This document shows positions 7,701 to 15,727 of a stretch of DNA of 17,903 nucleotides, piece by piece. Origin of the DNA: Nitrospirota bacterium (lineage in GTDB: Bacteria > Nitrospirota > Nitrospiria > Nitrospirales > UBA8639); NCBI GenBank assembly GCA_029881175.1, contig JAOUNC010000012.1:1-17903 (forward strand), read 5' to 3'. Every line of letters begins with the position of its first letter. Position 1 is the stretch's first letter. The notes beneath the pieces are model-generated. The model saw only the letters and a program-made list of their open reading frames with translations, did not search any database and was not told where the DNA came from. The translations under genes and the position numbers were made by a program.

Positions 7701-8158
7701 GATTTCCGTTTGACTCCATTACCGCCACTCTCGATATTGAAGACGGCAAATTTTTGACAAAAGATTTTCTGTTGCGGAGTTCTCTTATGAATGTGACGGC
7801 GGCAGGCACGTATGATTTGAGACACGATTATTTAGATGGAGTGGCTGCCGTGAGCCCCTTCGGGGCCTATTCCGATGCCTTGAAAGCCATACCCCTGTTC
7901 GAAGAAATATTGACTGGAGATCAGCAGGGTATCGCGACGGCCATGTTTAGTATGATTGGGCCGCTGGCGGAACCACAAATCGTGTATATGCCCCGTGAAT
8001 CATTCAAGGCTGGTTTGACCGGACTCGCACAATTGGCATTTGATCTTCTGAAAAATTCGGTCAGCAAGCCTGTGGACGCGTTAAAGGGCGGGGCAAAGGC
8101 GACGACGCCATCGTTGTCCTCCACATCCCGGTTCAACCGTGCGATTCTTCCGGAATGA
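4793..8158 (+). CDS. AsmA-family envelope protein
   Basis: A 1121-residue protein of the AsmA/TamB-like group, whose members are inner-membrane-anchored, periplasmic, beta-rich proteins implicated in lipid transport to, or assembly of, the outer membrane. A single N-terminal membrane segment (about residues 8-30, WGSLGFFVLTGLLLILPWFL) is followed by NPEYLERLVLQQIQQTFG, typical of AsmA N-termini. The long middle is made of repeating amphipathic beta stretches. The C-terminal region, about 930-1095, fits the AsmA C-terminal domain (ILPKILRILNF, LRSSLMNVTAAGTYDL, then a short IGPLAEPQI). Length is greater than E. coli AsmA (about 600 residues) but usual for large family members. It starts with GTG. 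The gene is followed by mtnA after 186 bp. Confidence 0.88.
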   Translation: MRISSKKMLIWGSLGFFVLTGLLLILPWFLNPEYLERLVLQQIQQTFGAHVRVGRTSFALFPSPHFLVSDIIVKERDDSHAVFRAQSMTLELGVGQLFQKKLVVREFFLDYPEIEIHRDKSGVWRFLGHSSPDSAVSSLAAFLVLGKLVVTNGKIIVIDESPTDTVRGVVLENVSCLSETSDEDTVVRSALTLSGHLRQLHDTAPFRLTGTLESSLSTPVSLLKQSNVVFKQMTFLGHIETDNFAINQLADYLPHGEVLLTFPGKLHAESMIQWTRNEKTSHLTLSKIALANSALSLEGHASLEGLEDGHHMASVSMQSSPFNLQGIRSLIPDSWLPADAVALKERAEWGGELEVLEARVTGSTRPDIETSVTGTFRVHHGFLHSPDLPKTDQVEGLVVVEPDRVKVTEAHGLYDGISVEVTQGLFLFKEGGSWGEVEIQGIVPAPKIWNVVTHLGHGPTGSTILPAWKVSAGTGLLRLRFAGHVFDEQGLMFQDGDYQPQDVVATIPMLPHALSNGQGKIQFSPDSTVFEEIQGTVGGHPLTMNGTILHQRTLRLEPMTVSLTLEGQEIFAEPGQDGPPSGFQLRGPLHVSVTMRGPLRRLKVKGKIDGQEARVGFPSVIQKEPGQPGVLEFDGEVRPRGIIQFERLELAMLPLRLRGQGLLRWGRSWGFDGRLNSGPISVGLLPDKIRILGDAIESGILEIQLEGSGVGPDWRKWDLNGWVALTEGVVRLPEVQAPLTHLYVRLKIEKHLLDLKRMEFRLNESTAVVTGLMKNWSTTPEASLMWNAPQFDLDLLIPKNERSFLRDGVEWLADHGTLEGSILIEHPIYKAFSGEKLSAVLSIHDNLLAMDKIHTTIEDDGNLAGRVFIHLPPGKPAAMRASFEGTHLPFEKLLRVLGDERRFVSGNLNIQGKIQGDGRDGGGVIPTLKGGVQLSLDDGYVRKGTILPKILRILNFPHVLREKARFEKTGFPFDSITATLDIEDGKFLTKDFLLRSSLMNVTAAGTYDLRHDYLDGVAAVSPFGAYSDALKAIPLFEEILTGDQQGIATAMFSMIGPLAEPQIVYMPRESFKAGLTGLAQLAFDLLKNSVSKPVDALKGGAKATTPSLSSTSRFNRAILPE

Positions 8159-8344
8159 ATGTTGGCGTGAAGCTGTATTTTGGGAAACGGTAAGAGGCCT
8201 TGATGGCCTCATGAGGCAAAAGAGGGGGGAGCCATTGAGCTTTTCAGTCTGGAGCATGAGCAGAGCTCGTATTGTGAGAACGAGAGAATTTCGTATCGCC
8301 ATAAATCGTTTTAAGTGGCACCTATTTATTGAAAGGCGGAGTCT
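8159..8344 (+). other. Spacer between the AsmA gene and mtnA with a small hairpin
   Basis: GAGGCC and GGCCTC at 8194-8210 form a 6-bp stem with a 5-nt loop. It is followed by an A/G-rich stretch instead of a run of T, so it is not a standard terminator. No clear promoter was found for mtnA. Confidence 0.35.
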
Positions 8345-9376
8345 ATGATTCCAACGGTTGAATGGAAAGATGATCACGTGCGGATTTTAGATCAAAGTGC
8401 GTTGCCCGTGGAGGTTTGTTTTCTCGACTGCACAGATTTCATTGAAGTGGCCGGGGCCATTCGAGACCTGAAAGTGCGTGGAGCCCCGGCCATTGGGGTG
8501 ACGGCGGCTCTCGGGATTGCCTTGGGAGCGAAACAATATACGCAACAGAGCCTTGAGAGATTTCGTCTCCATATGGACCAGGTCTGTGCGGTTCTTGCCG
8601 CGACACGACCAACGGCCGTGAATCTTTTTTGGGCAGTGGATCGAATGAAACGAGTGTTGGTTGACATTCCACCTCATAGCGTAAAGGCATGTCAGGAGGA
8701 TTTATTGAAAGAAGCGTTGGCCATGCTTGAGGAAGATGTGCAGGTGAATCAGGCTCTCGGGAGACATGGCTCTGCCGTCATTCAGGATGGCGATCATATT
8801 CTCACCCATTGCAATGCCGGGGCGTTGGCCACCGCCGGGTATGGGACAGCCTTAGGTGTGGTGAGGGCGGCCTGGGAACAAGGTAAGCGAATTCATGTGT
8901 ATGCCGATGAAACCCGGCCGGTGTTGCAAGGTGCCCGATTAACGGCTTGGGAGCTGCAACAGGATGGGATTCCTGTGACACTGATTACGGATAATGCGGC
9001 TGGAGCCCTTATGCAAAAAGGGGGAGTGCAATGTTGTGTGGTTGGTGCTGATCGGATTGCCGCCAATGGTGATGTGGCGAATAAAATCGGAACGTATTCA
9101 GTCGCGGTGTTGGCCAAGGCTCATGGGATTCCTTTTTATGTTGCCGCTCCCGTTTCAACGATTGATATGAAGACGCCCGATGGAGCAGAGATTCCGATTG
9201 AGGAAAGACATCCTTCAGAGGTGACGCAGGTACATGGGGGACGGGCCATTGCTCCTGTGGGTATTTCGGTCTGGAATCCCGCGTTTGATGTCACGCCCGC
9301 AAAACTGATCGCGGGGATTATTACCGAACGAGGTATCTGGTCTCCTCATGACTTGGCCAAGCAGTTAGCATCTTAA
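8345..9376 (+). CDS. mtnA: S-methyl-5-thioribose-1-phosphate isomerase (methionine salvage)
   Basis: A 343-residue cytosolic enzyme that converts 5-methylthioribose-1-phosphate to 5-methylthioribulose-1-phosphate in the methionine salvage pathway. It belongs to the eIF2B-alpha-like fold. Family signatures are clear: VRGAPAIGVTAALG (44-57), THCNAGALATAGYGTALG (154-171), ADETRPVLQGARLTAWEL (187-204) and VGADRIAANGDVANKIGTYS (233-252). The expected catalytic Cys (Cys156) and Asp (Asp236) are present. The ATG follows GGCGGAG at close spacing. Other salvage genes are not in the window, so the pathway is dispersed here. The gene converges on the histidine kinase gene with only 20 bp between stops. 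Confidence 0.96.
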   Translation: MIPTVEWKDDHVRILDQSALPVEVCFLDCTDFIEVAGAIRDLKVRGAPAIGVTAALGIALGAKQYTQQSLERFRLHMDQVCAVLAATRPTAVNLFWAVDRMKRVLVDIPPHSVKACQEDLLKEALAMLEEDVQVNQALGRHGSAVIQDGDHILTHCNAGALATAGYGTALGVVRAAWEQGKRIHVYADETRPVLQGARLTAWELQQDGIPVTLITDNAAGALMQKGGVQCCVVGADRIAANGDVANKIGTYSVAVLAKAHGIPFYVAAPVSTIDMKTPDGAEIPIEERHPSEVTQVHGGRAIAPVGISVWNPAFDVTPAKLIAGIITERGIWSPHDLAKQLAS

Positions 9377-9396
9377 GCCGGGGAGACTCGCTTCGT

Positions 9397-11772
9397 TTAG
9401 AGAATTTGACTGAGGACTTTCGACAGATCCAAGAGGTTATAGGGCTTGGCAATCACACCGGAAAAGCCGAATTGCTCAAACCGTGCCATCACCGGATCGT
9501 TCGAATAGCCACTGGAAACAATGACGGCTGCTTCTGGATGCAGGGCTTTAATTTGCCGTAGCGTTTCCTTGCCTCCCATGCCGCCAGGGATGGTGAGGTC
9601 TAGAATCGTGGCCACATATGGCGTCTGTTGCTCTAAGGCGTGCGTATACGCGTTCAACGCTTTCTCTCCTTCACTGGCAAAATCTACCTCAAAACCCAGA
9701 AACTTGAGCATTTCCCCTAAGACCTCTTGAATTTCTTCTTCATCGTCCATGACCAGAATTCGACCTACTCCATGAATCAGCGTATCCGGCACCTCATCCT
9801 GTGGAGCTTCTTTGAGAAATGAGGCCGGGAGATAGAAGGTAAAGTTTGTTCCTTTCCCAAGGGAGGATAAGACGGTGATGTGTCCTTCATGTCGTTTAAT
9901 GATGGAATAGGTGGTGGCTAACCCAAGTCCGCTGCCTTTTTGTTTGGTGGTGAAATAGGGGTCGAAAATTTTTGACAGGTGCTCTTGAGGCATGCCGATG
10001 CCATGATCCACGACCGTGACTTGAACATAGTTGCCGGGTTTGAGTGGAAGATCAGACGTGACGGGGATCGAATAATTGGTCACTGTGACTTCAAGTTCGC
10101 CACCTTCCGGCATCGCTTGATCGGCATTGATGACCAGATTTTGTAACACCTGACTAATTTGGCCTTCATCGACTTCCACTGGCCACAGGTGTTCAGGAAT
10201 ATGCAGGCGACAACGCACCTTCGAGCCTCGCAAGGCAAATTCAACCGTGTCGCTGATAATGGAGGCGATTGACGTCGTGCTCTTTACCGGGGCTCCACCC
10301 TTCGCAAACGTCAAAAGTTGTTTGGTTAAATCACGAGCCCGCAAGCAGGCTTTTTCTGCCGCGCTCAACCGGTCAACAACTGATTGCTTGGAGAAGGTCT
10401 CTTTCCCCATGACCATTTTGGCTAATCCAATATTGGCAAAGACTGACGTTAGGATATTATTGAAATCATGGGCGATCCCCCCGGCTAACAATCCCACCGA
10501 TTCCAGCTTGGTAGCTCGTACGCGTTCTTCTTCTACCCGTTTTTGTTCCGTGATATCCCGTGTGACGATGACACCCATCACGGTTCCGCTACTGGTCCGA
10601 AACGGATGAATATGGCTTTCAACCCAGCGCCATTCACCTTCCTTGGTTTGGAGCCGGCACATCATATCAATTTCTTGGAGCGAGACTATCCCCGCATGAA
10701 ATGATTCCAATAACCGGGGGCGTTCTTCAGGATGCACAAAGTCAAAGAAACTTTTTCCAAACATGTCTGTTGAGTCATATCCCAGGACAGCTTGGCAATT
10801 GGGACTGATATATTTGCATTCGCCCTGGCTGCAGATTTCAATGATTAAATCATAGGCATTCCCCACGATCCCTCGATACCGTTGCTCACTATCTCGTAAG
10901 GCATCTTCGGTTTTTTTGCGTTGGAGTTCGCTCGCGGCTCTGGCTGCAAATAATTGAACAATGGATTTGGCCACATGCGCATTCACAATCGGTTCCGGAC
11001 TGAGCACGACAAGCAGTCCAATGATTTGTCCTGCGGGTCCGCGAAGCGCACTTCCCAGATAACTCGCCACCTCCCATGAAGACAAAATAGATGTGGCCGG
11101 AAAGAGGGGGCCGGAAATGGTATTCCCTGTGCAGCCTTTCACTTTTAACAGATCTTCAATGAGGGCAGGAGGCGGTGTCCATGCGAAGTTTTCTAGGTAG
11201 GTACCATTGGCCAAAATGGCGATCGTCTGGGTGTGGGGCTGTGAAGGGTTCTCTAAGTCAGCGAGGATGGCGTAGGGAGCATTGACAGCTTGGCATAAAT
11301 CCTTCACCAGTGAGCGTAAAAAAGCAATGCTTCCTGGAGCGACATCGCTCTGGGCAATTTGTCGCAGGGCTTCTTCGATTCGTTTGCGATCAGTAATATC
11401 CTTCACGACGGAAATTGCCCCCCATTGGATGCCTTGGGCGTCGAAGAGGGGGTAACAGGATACGAGGAAATAGCCTGGCATGGCTGGAAATGATGTTTCC
11501 ACAACTGCCGATAAGGCCCCGGCAAGAACGGTTTCCCAGGGGGGAGGGCTTTTGGGCAGGACCGTTCCGTAATAGGGCACTTGATAATGATGGCCGACAA
11601 GTGGGCCAAGATGGGGTTCAATCTGACTTCGTATGGCTCGATTGGCCCACACAATGTTCCCGGAGTGGTTCAAGATCATGACATGGTCTTGAAACGCGTC
11701 AAAGGCTTGTTCCCATTTTTCTGTGATATCAGGGTGGGTCAGTTGAGACAGATGGGGTGTCGTCTTGTCCAT
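9397..11772 (-). CDS. Soluble hybrid sensor histidine kinase (PAS-GAF-PAS-HisKA-HATPase-REC)
   Basis: A 791-residue protein with no membrane segment, so it senses a cytosolic signal. Domains in order: PAS (about 20-130, ending VKDITDRKRIEEAL), GAF (about 145-285), a second PAS (about 297-412, ending VTRDITEQKRVEEE), HisKA (about 420-492), HATPase (about 535-650) and a C-terminal receiver (about 670-791). The phosphoacceptor is His435 in GGIAHDFNNIL. The N box (Asn549), DHGIGM, DPYFTT and GSGLGLAT boxes are intact. The receiver keeps Asp676/Asp677, Asp725 and Lys776, so internal phosphotransfer is possible. The ATG at 11772 lacks a close Shine-Dalgarno sequence. The gene starts 52 bp after the stop of the REC/HD-GYP regulator on the same strand, and the two probably form one signalling unit. 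Confidence 0.94.
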   Translation of the reverse strand: MDKTTPHLSQLTHPDITEKWEQAFDAFQDHVMILNHSGNIVWANRAIRSQIEPHLGPLVGHHYQVPYYGTVLPKSPPPWETVLAGALSAVVETSFPAMPGYFLVSCYPLFDAQGIQWGAISVVKDITDRKRIEEALRQIAQSDVAPGSIAFLRSLVKDLCQAVNAPYAILADLENPSQPHTQTIAILANGTYLENFAWTPPPALIEDLLKVKGCTGNTISGPLFPATSILSSWEVASYLGSALRGPAGQIIGLLVVLSPEPIVNAHVAKSIVQLFAARAASELQRKKTEDALRDSEQRYRGIVGNAYDLIIEICSQGECKYISPNCQAVLGYDSTDMFGKSFFDFVHPEERPRLLESFHAGIVSLQEIDMMCRLQTKEGEWRWVESHIHPFRTSSGTVMGVIVTRDITEQKRVEEERVRATKLESVGLLAGGIAHDFNNILTSVFANIGLAKMVMGKETFSKQSVVDRLSAAEKACLRARDLTKQLLTFAKGGAPVKSTTSIASIISDTVEFALRGSKVRCRLHIPEHLWPVEVDEGQISQVLQNLVINADQAMPEGGELEVTVTNYSIPVTSDLPLKPGNYVQVTVVDHGIGMPQEHLSKIFDPYFTTKQKGSGLGLATTYSIIKRHEGHITVLSSLGKGTNFTFYLPASFLKEAPQDEVPDTLIHGVGRILVMDDEEEIQEVLGEMLKFLGFEVDFASEGEKALNAYTHALEQQTPYVATILDLTIPGGMGGKETLRQIKALHPEAAVIVSSGYSNDPVMARFEQFGFSGVIAKPYNLLDLSKVLSQIL

Positions 11773-11824
11773 GATAGTGATGAGCCGTGCTCCGCTCTTG
11801 TGTTATGGCCTGTGATACTCGTAA

Positions 11825-12826
11825 TTACCAGACAACTTTGGCAAAGAGGTCCGCCAATTGGGGATCGAGAGTTTTCCCGGCTTCTTGTCGAATTTTCTCG
11901 CGTGCCTCGGGTACAGGCATGGCTTGCTGTTGGCCTTGGCCGGTCACATAATTGTCAAAAACGTTCGCCAGGCCGACAACCCGAGCAGGAAATGGGATCT
12001 GTTCTCCTGTTAACCCTTCGGGAAAACCTGTTCCATTGAATTTTTCGTGATGTGAGCGAATAATCTGTGCCACAGAAGGATGAAAGGGAATGTTGCTAAT
12101 GAATTGAGCTCCGATCGTGGGATGGCAGTTTATGAGTTCTTGGTCGTGATCAGAGAGGGATAAGTGCCCGGCAATCAGACGATCATGAAGACCGATTTTC
12201 CCGATGTCATGCAAATAGGCCCCCAGTTGAATGGCTTCACGGTCATCTTGTGGTAATTGAAGGTGTTCGGTCAGTAGGGACGAATAAAAATTGACACGGC
12301 TGGCATGTTGAACGAGTTCGGGGTGCTTGGCCCCTAGAAGTGTTTCGATGTGTGTCATTGCCGTTGGGAGATCGATTCCGGTGATCCAAAGGTTCCCTAA
12401 GGCTTGGAGCGCACCTTGAAGCGATGAGAGCCGCGTTCGGGCCTCGAGGGCTTTTTTAATGACGTCTAATAAATCTGAAACATTAAAGGGCTTAAGGATA
12501 TACCCCGCAACACCCTGTCGAATAGCGTCGATAGCTGATTGCAAGGTGCCATAACCGGTGATGATGACGACATCAACATCGTGGCCACTTTCTCGAATTT
12601 TGGCGAGAAGATCCGTGCCTGATTGATCCGGGAGCCTTAAATCCAGGGTGACCAGGTCGATGGGATGCGTCGCAAGAATTTGCAGCGCCACTTCGGCGCG
12701 ATCAACCGTATAGAGATTGAAATAGGGTGAAAGGATCAGTTTTAAGGCTTCTCGTGGGCCTTGTTCGTCCTCAACAATTAAAATGTTGGCTTGAGGAACA
12801 GAAGAATCCGAAGGCACTTGGTTCAT
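11825..12826 (-). CDS. Response regulator with REC and HD-GYP domains, probable c-di-GMP phosphodiesterase
   Basis: A 333-residue protein. The receiver domain (about 14-128) has Asp20/Glu21, phosphoacceptor Asp62 in TLDLRLPD, Thr90 and Lys112. The HD-GYP domain (about 165-333) has His174, His206-Asp207 in YLHDIGKIGLHD, His235 and His259-His260, so the metal ligands are kept. The GYP loop reads FNGTGFPEGL (263-272), a conservative variant with Phe for Tyr. Asp291 in ANVFDNY is also present. HD-GYP proteins cleave cyclic di-GMP. Activity here is likely but not proven by sequence. AAGGAG lies 6 nt before the ATG. The hybrid kinase gene follows after 52 bp and is the obvious partner. Confidence 0.92.
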   Translation of the reverse strand: MNQVPSDSSVPQANILIVEDEQGPREALKLILSPYFNLYTVDRAEVALQILATHPIDLVTLDLRLPDQSGTDLLAKIRESGHDVDVVIITGYGTLQSAIDAIRQGVAGYILKPFNVSDLLDVIKKALEARTRLSSLQGALQALGNLWITGIDLPTAMTHIETLLGAKHPELVQHASRVNFYSSLLTEHLQLPQDDREAIQLGAYLHDIGKIGLHDRLIAGHLSLSDHDQELINCHPTIGAQFISNIPFHPSVAQIIRSHHEKFNGTGFPEGLTGEQIPFPARVVGLANVFDNYVTGQGQQQAMPVPEAREKIRQEAGKTLDPQLADLFAKVVW

Positions 12827-13054
12827 TCACAACTCCTTTTCCAGTTCATGCGCTTGATGATGAGGACTGAAAAATAATAATGCAAAATAAAGAAAAAATA
12901 CGCATTATGGAAAAGTTGGAACGGACCTTTGCCGTTGAGAAATTATGTGATCTGTTGTTGCGTGGATGCCCTCCTTCCGTTGGCGTGTAGCCTGAGGTGT
13001 GACCGGATTGGAAGTGGAAATTTTGCCATATTAGCGTAAAAAAGGCTATACATT

Positions 13055-13711
13055 CTATGGAGTATGGGAGCGTAAATGAAGACCACGGTCTTTGACCGTG
13101 AGGTCTTGAAACAGTTGCTTATATAAATCTTTGGCGACAAGGTTGATGAGTCGTTCAACATCCTTCGGGTCAAAGATCGCCACAGAATCTGAGCCATTCG
13201 CTCCCAAAACCATTCTGAGACTGCTGCCATCCTTTGTGTTTTTTGCCTCAAATTGAACTCGCATGTCCACCTTGATATCCGTGAATCCAAGCCCGCTTTT
13301 GGCGTTGGCATTTAAAGCTAAGACGGTTCCCGTTAAATTGACGTCCGGTGCTGAAGTGGCATTCGCTTGGTCAGCGCCACCTCGGGAAGCGCGCCATTGG
13401 CCTTGTTGGAGATAGGCGACCGCAAGATTGGCCATCCCTTCGCTGATGTTCCCATTCCATGCATTGAAATTGGTGACGCCTCCCCACATGTGTGTTCGAG
13501 AGCCGAGTCGCTTTTGTTGGGGACGGGCATCCTGAAAGGGATTCACGACAATGGTCAATGCCTCCTCCTGGATGGCGTTGGCGTGGACCCGTTGAGAAGA
13601 CATGGCACGGGGATCAAAGTTGACCGTCTGTCCAGTGCCTTGGCACCCCGTTAGGACAAGACCGGCCATAAGGCACCCAAGCACGCGCGAATATGTGGCT
13701 GGTGTAATCAC
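13055..13711 (-). CDS. Putative outer-membrane lipoprotein, unknown function
   Basis: A 218-residue protein with a lipoprotein signal: a hydrophobic stretch (about 9-20) ending in the lipobox L-T-G-C, with Cys23 as the lipidation site. No Asp follows the Cys, so outer-membrane sorting is expected if the organism uses a Lol-like rule. The mature part resembles, by general layout, YajG-type lipoproteins: a VNPFQDAR segment near 56-63, a beta-strand region around VNLTGTVLALN, and a C-terminal helix VERLINLVAKDLYKQL. The family match is tentative. It starts with GTG, fixed by AAGGAGG 8 nt upstream. It is 228 bp upstream of the response regulator on the same strand and is probably transcribed separately. 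Confidence 0.82.
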   Translation of the reverse strand: MITPATYSRVLGCLMAGLVLTGCQGTGQTVNFDPRAMSSQRVHANAIQEEALTIVVNPFQDARPQQKRLGSRTHMWGGVTNFNAWNGNISEGMANLAVAYLQQGQWRASRGGADQANATSAPDVNLTGTVLALNANAKSGLGFTDIKVDMRVQFEAKNTKDGSSLRMVLGANGSDSVAIFDPKDVERLINLVAKDLYKQLFQDLTVKDRGLHLRSHTP

Positions 13712-13719
13712 AAATAAAT

Positions 13720-13726
13720 CCTCCTT
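13720..13726 (-). promoter_or_regulatory. Ribosome binding site deciding the GTG start of the lipoprotein gene
   Basis: AAGGAGG on the minus strand lies 8 nt before the GTG at 13711. This strong site, together with the signal peptide that follows, decides the start. Confidence 0.8.
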
Positions 13727-13813
13727 GGATTGGACAATGAATATCCGTTAGTCTCGTTGTGGAATATTCCCATAACCGGAGGGGGGCAACACGTTGATTG
13801 GGAAATATACCCG

Positions 13814-13843
13814 ATTCTATCTTAAATGAACGTCAAATTTAAA
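13814..13843 (-). promoter_or_regulatory. Possible sigma70-type promoter of the lipoprotein gene
   Basis: On the minus strand, TTTAAA (13843-13838) and TAGAAT (13819-13814) are separated by 18 nt. The -10 matches five of six consensus bases and the -35 matches four. The predicted leader is roughly 95 nt. The region is AT-rich, so chance matches are likely. Confidence 0.3.
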
Positions 13844-13881
13844 CAGCAATGTCATTATGTCTTCGTGGCTCAGCGGTTGCC

Positions 13882-13911
13882 TTGACTTTCTTCTAAATCC
13901 CTTGAGACTAT
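13882..13911 (+). promoter_or_regulatory. Possible promoter of the 13957 gene block
   Basis: TTGACT (13882-13887) is a good -35 match. A -10 at the expected distance (GACTAT, 13906-13911) is poor, matching three of six bases. It sits about 45 bp before the first gene of the plus-strand block. Confidence 0.25.
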
Positions 13912-13956
13912 CCGAACCCTGATTTCTTTCTGACAGGCAATAAAGGACCTCGATGT

Positions 13957-14331
13957 ATGTGGAAACGGAATTTTTTGTTTCGTGCCGATGAGGCGGTGCC
14001 TTTGCCGCAAACTGAAAATGAATTATTTCATGAGACCGACCCTGCCTTAGACAGCTCTGGCTTACAGATGGATACCTATATTTCCGTCTGGCTCCAGGGC
14101 GAAGGCGATGAACAGGTTCCTACTGTGTACACCATGATGTACGTTCGGACGGCCACATTGGATCCTGTGAAGAAAGTGGGGTTTCTTCAACCGCTTCAAG
14201 CTCGCACCCACCAGATCAAAATGATGTTATCCGGTCAACAAAAGGTTTACCTTCGTGACTGGTTGTCCAAGACGTTCCCTGAGGCTTGGCAGGAATCGGA
14301 TGAACATTTCCAGGCCATTTTTTCCGATTAA
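13957..14331 (+). CDS. Unknown 124-residue protein
   Basis: I do not recognise this protein. It has no signal peptide or membrane segment. It is acidic, with a Gln/Glu-rich middle, and contains ISVWLQGEGDEQVPTVY and a C-terminal helix-like stretch, QKVYLRDWLSKTFPEAW. The ATG at 13957 is preceded by AAAGGA at a rather long spacing. An overlapping ATG at 13953 in another frame stops after 12 codons. The gene is 109 bp upstream of the monooxygenase start on the same strand. It is supported as a gene by its position, its full-length open frame and the lack of a competing frame. Confidence 0.65.
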   Translation: MWKRNFLFRADEAVPLPQTENELFHETDPALDSSGLQMDTYISVWLQGEGDEQVPTVYTMMYVRTATLDPVKKVGFLQPLQARTHQIKMMLSGQQKVYLRDWLSKTFPEAWQESDEHFQAIFSD

Positions 14332-14440
14332 CCGCATTCACCGCAATGGTCATTTTCAAACGTATTCTTATTGTTCCTGCTTCACCGGAATTGCGAATGA
14401 AAGCTTTCCTTTATTTTTTCTTCGTGCAAGATGTCTTGAA

Positions 14441-15715
14441 ATGGACATAACAACCGATGTGCTGATTGTGGGAGCAGGTGGCGGCGGGGCTGTTCTGAGT
14501 ATTGCCTTGGCCCGAAAGGGTATTGCCAATCTGGTGTTGGAGCAGGCTGCCGGCCCTCCGCAGGGCCTGCGGGGAGAGATCCTTCAGCCCAACGGGCAGG
14601 CCTTACTTCATACCTTAGGCTTACTGGAGAAACTGCCTCCACATGCATCGAAGCCCGTGAGATTGTTTCATTTTCGGCAATGCGGGGGGCAGCGTCTTTG
14701 TACGATTGATTATGAGATGTTGAGTCCTCCCTTCAATCGGGCGTTAGTCATGTGGCCGAATGTGGTCCATCACACGATTCTTGATTGTCTGCAACAGGAA
14801 AATCCTGATGGACTTTCTTTTCATGCCACCTTCAAATCGTTTCTCCGCAACGGCAAGCAGATCATTGGCGCTCAAGCCGAAATAGGCGGGGCTTCTCTTC
14901 AAATTGGGGCTCGCGTGGTGGTCGGAGCTGACGGGCCATTTTCGCAGGTTCGTGAGGCGATGGGGATTTCCGCCTCTCTCCACCGGTACACAGACAGTTA
15001 CTTAGTGGCGGCGCTCGATTCCCCAGAGGTCCTTGATGAAGCGCAGTATTATGTCGGACAGAAAACAATTTTGGGACTGTTCCCGGCTCCCGAGCAGAAG
15101 GTCTATGCCTTATATATGGTCTCTTCAGATTCGCTGGCGGCATTGAAGGCTAAGGGCGTGGGCCCTCTTCGAGAGAAGTGGAAGGCCATTGCTCCTGATC
15201 TGGCGCCAGTCTTTGATTCGCTTGTCGATTGGAATCAAACGGCGTATATGGGCACCGGACGAGTCCGGGCCAAGACGTGGGCCATTGATGGGGCCGTGCT
15301 TATGGGAGATGCGGCACATGGGATGAATCCTCATGCGTCGCAAGGGAGGATGCAAGCCATGGTGGATGCCGTCACGCTGGCCGATGTTCTGGAAGATTGT
15401 CAGCGAAGGCAGGACTGGTCAATGAACGCCCTGCACCCCTTTGAGGCCGCACGTCGTTCGCAGGTCACCATGTTACAACAGTTAGCCGATGAAGAAGTCT
15501 TTTTTTGGAATACCGGGAATCCAATCCTTGGGATGTTAAGAGATCGAGTGTTTCGCACGATGGATACCAACCGGCGTTTACAGTATCAGGTGCTTTCGGC
15601 CACGGCTGGTTTGCGGACGACCTCGCCGTTCGGATGGCTTGATCGTTTTCAGGCCGCCGGATTTTTACCCGACCCCAGAGCCAATCAGGTGCCGGGTCCC
15701 ATGCAACTTGCTTAG
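14441..15715 (+). CDS. FAD-dependent monooxygenase (class A flavoprotein, UbiH-like)
   Basis: A 424-residue protein with the fold of aromatic-ring or polyprenyl-phenol hydroxylases. The N-terminal FAD dinucleotide-binding motif is VLIVGAGGGGAVL (7-19), with Glu34 at the end of the second strand. The DG motif is GADGPF (162-167) and the GD motif is VLMGDAAHGMNP (287-298). Where relatives usually have a Gly-Gln-Gly-Asn-like loop, this protein has SQGRMQAM (300-307). The frame is open back to 14255, but that would overlap the previous gene and add residues with no match, so I chose the ATG at 14441, where the family normally starts. The Shine-Dalgarno is weak; a 5-bp stem (CAAGA/TCTTG, 14428-14439) sits right before the ATG. 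The substrate cannot be told from sequence. It is followed after 12 bp by the nucleotidyltransferase-fold gene. Confidence 0.88.
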   Translation: MDITTDVLIVGAGGGGAVLSIALARKGIANLVLEQAAGPPQGLRGEILQPNGQALLHTLGLLEKLPPHASKPVRLFHFRQCGGQRLCTIDYEMLSPPFNRALVMWPNVVHHTILDCLQQENPDGLSFHATFKSFLRNGKQIIGAQAEIGGASLQIGARVVVGADGPFSQVREAMGISASLHRYTDSYLVAALDSPEVLDEAQYYVGQKTILGLFPAPEQKVYALYMVSSDSLAALKAKGVGPLREKWKAIAPDLAPVFDSLVDWNQTAYMGTGRVRAKTWAIDGAVLMGDAAHGMNPHASQGRMQAMVDAVTLADVLEDCQRRQDWSMNALHPFEAARRSQVTMLQQLADEEVFFWNTGNPILGMLRDRVFRTMDTNRRLQYQVLSATAGLRTTSPFGWLDRFQAAGFLPDPRANQVPGPMQLA

Positions 15716-15727
15716 GAACATTGAACA

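Noticed and set aside
8314..8335. Possible sigma54 promoter (TGGCAC...TTG) before mtnA
   Set aside because: The required GC of the -12 element is absent at the right distance.
8139..8348. Plus-strand 69-residue frame across the AsmA-mtnA spacer
   Set aside because: It overlaps both genes slightly, is rich in Arg and Trp, and has no supporting start site.
13030..13060. Possible terminator after the lipoprotein gene (run of six T on the minus strand)
   Set aside because: The preceding stem is only about 3 bp and AT-rich.
12943..13311. Minus-strand 122-residue frame
   Set aside because: It overlaps most of the lipoprotein gene in another frame and lacks a ribosome binding site; the lipoprotein frame has a signal peptide and a strong site.
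14255..14440. N-terminal extension of the monooxygenase by 62 residues
   Set aside because: It overlaps the preceding gene, and the FAD-binding motif begins at the usual distance from the ATG at 14441.
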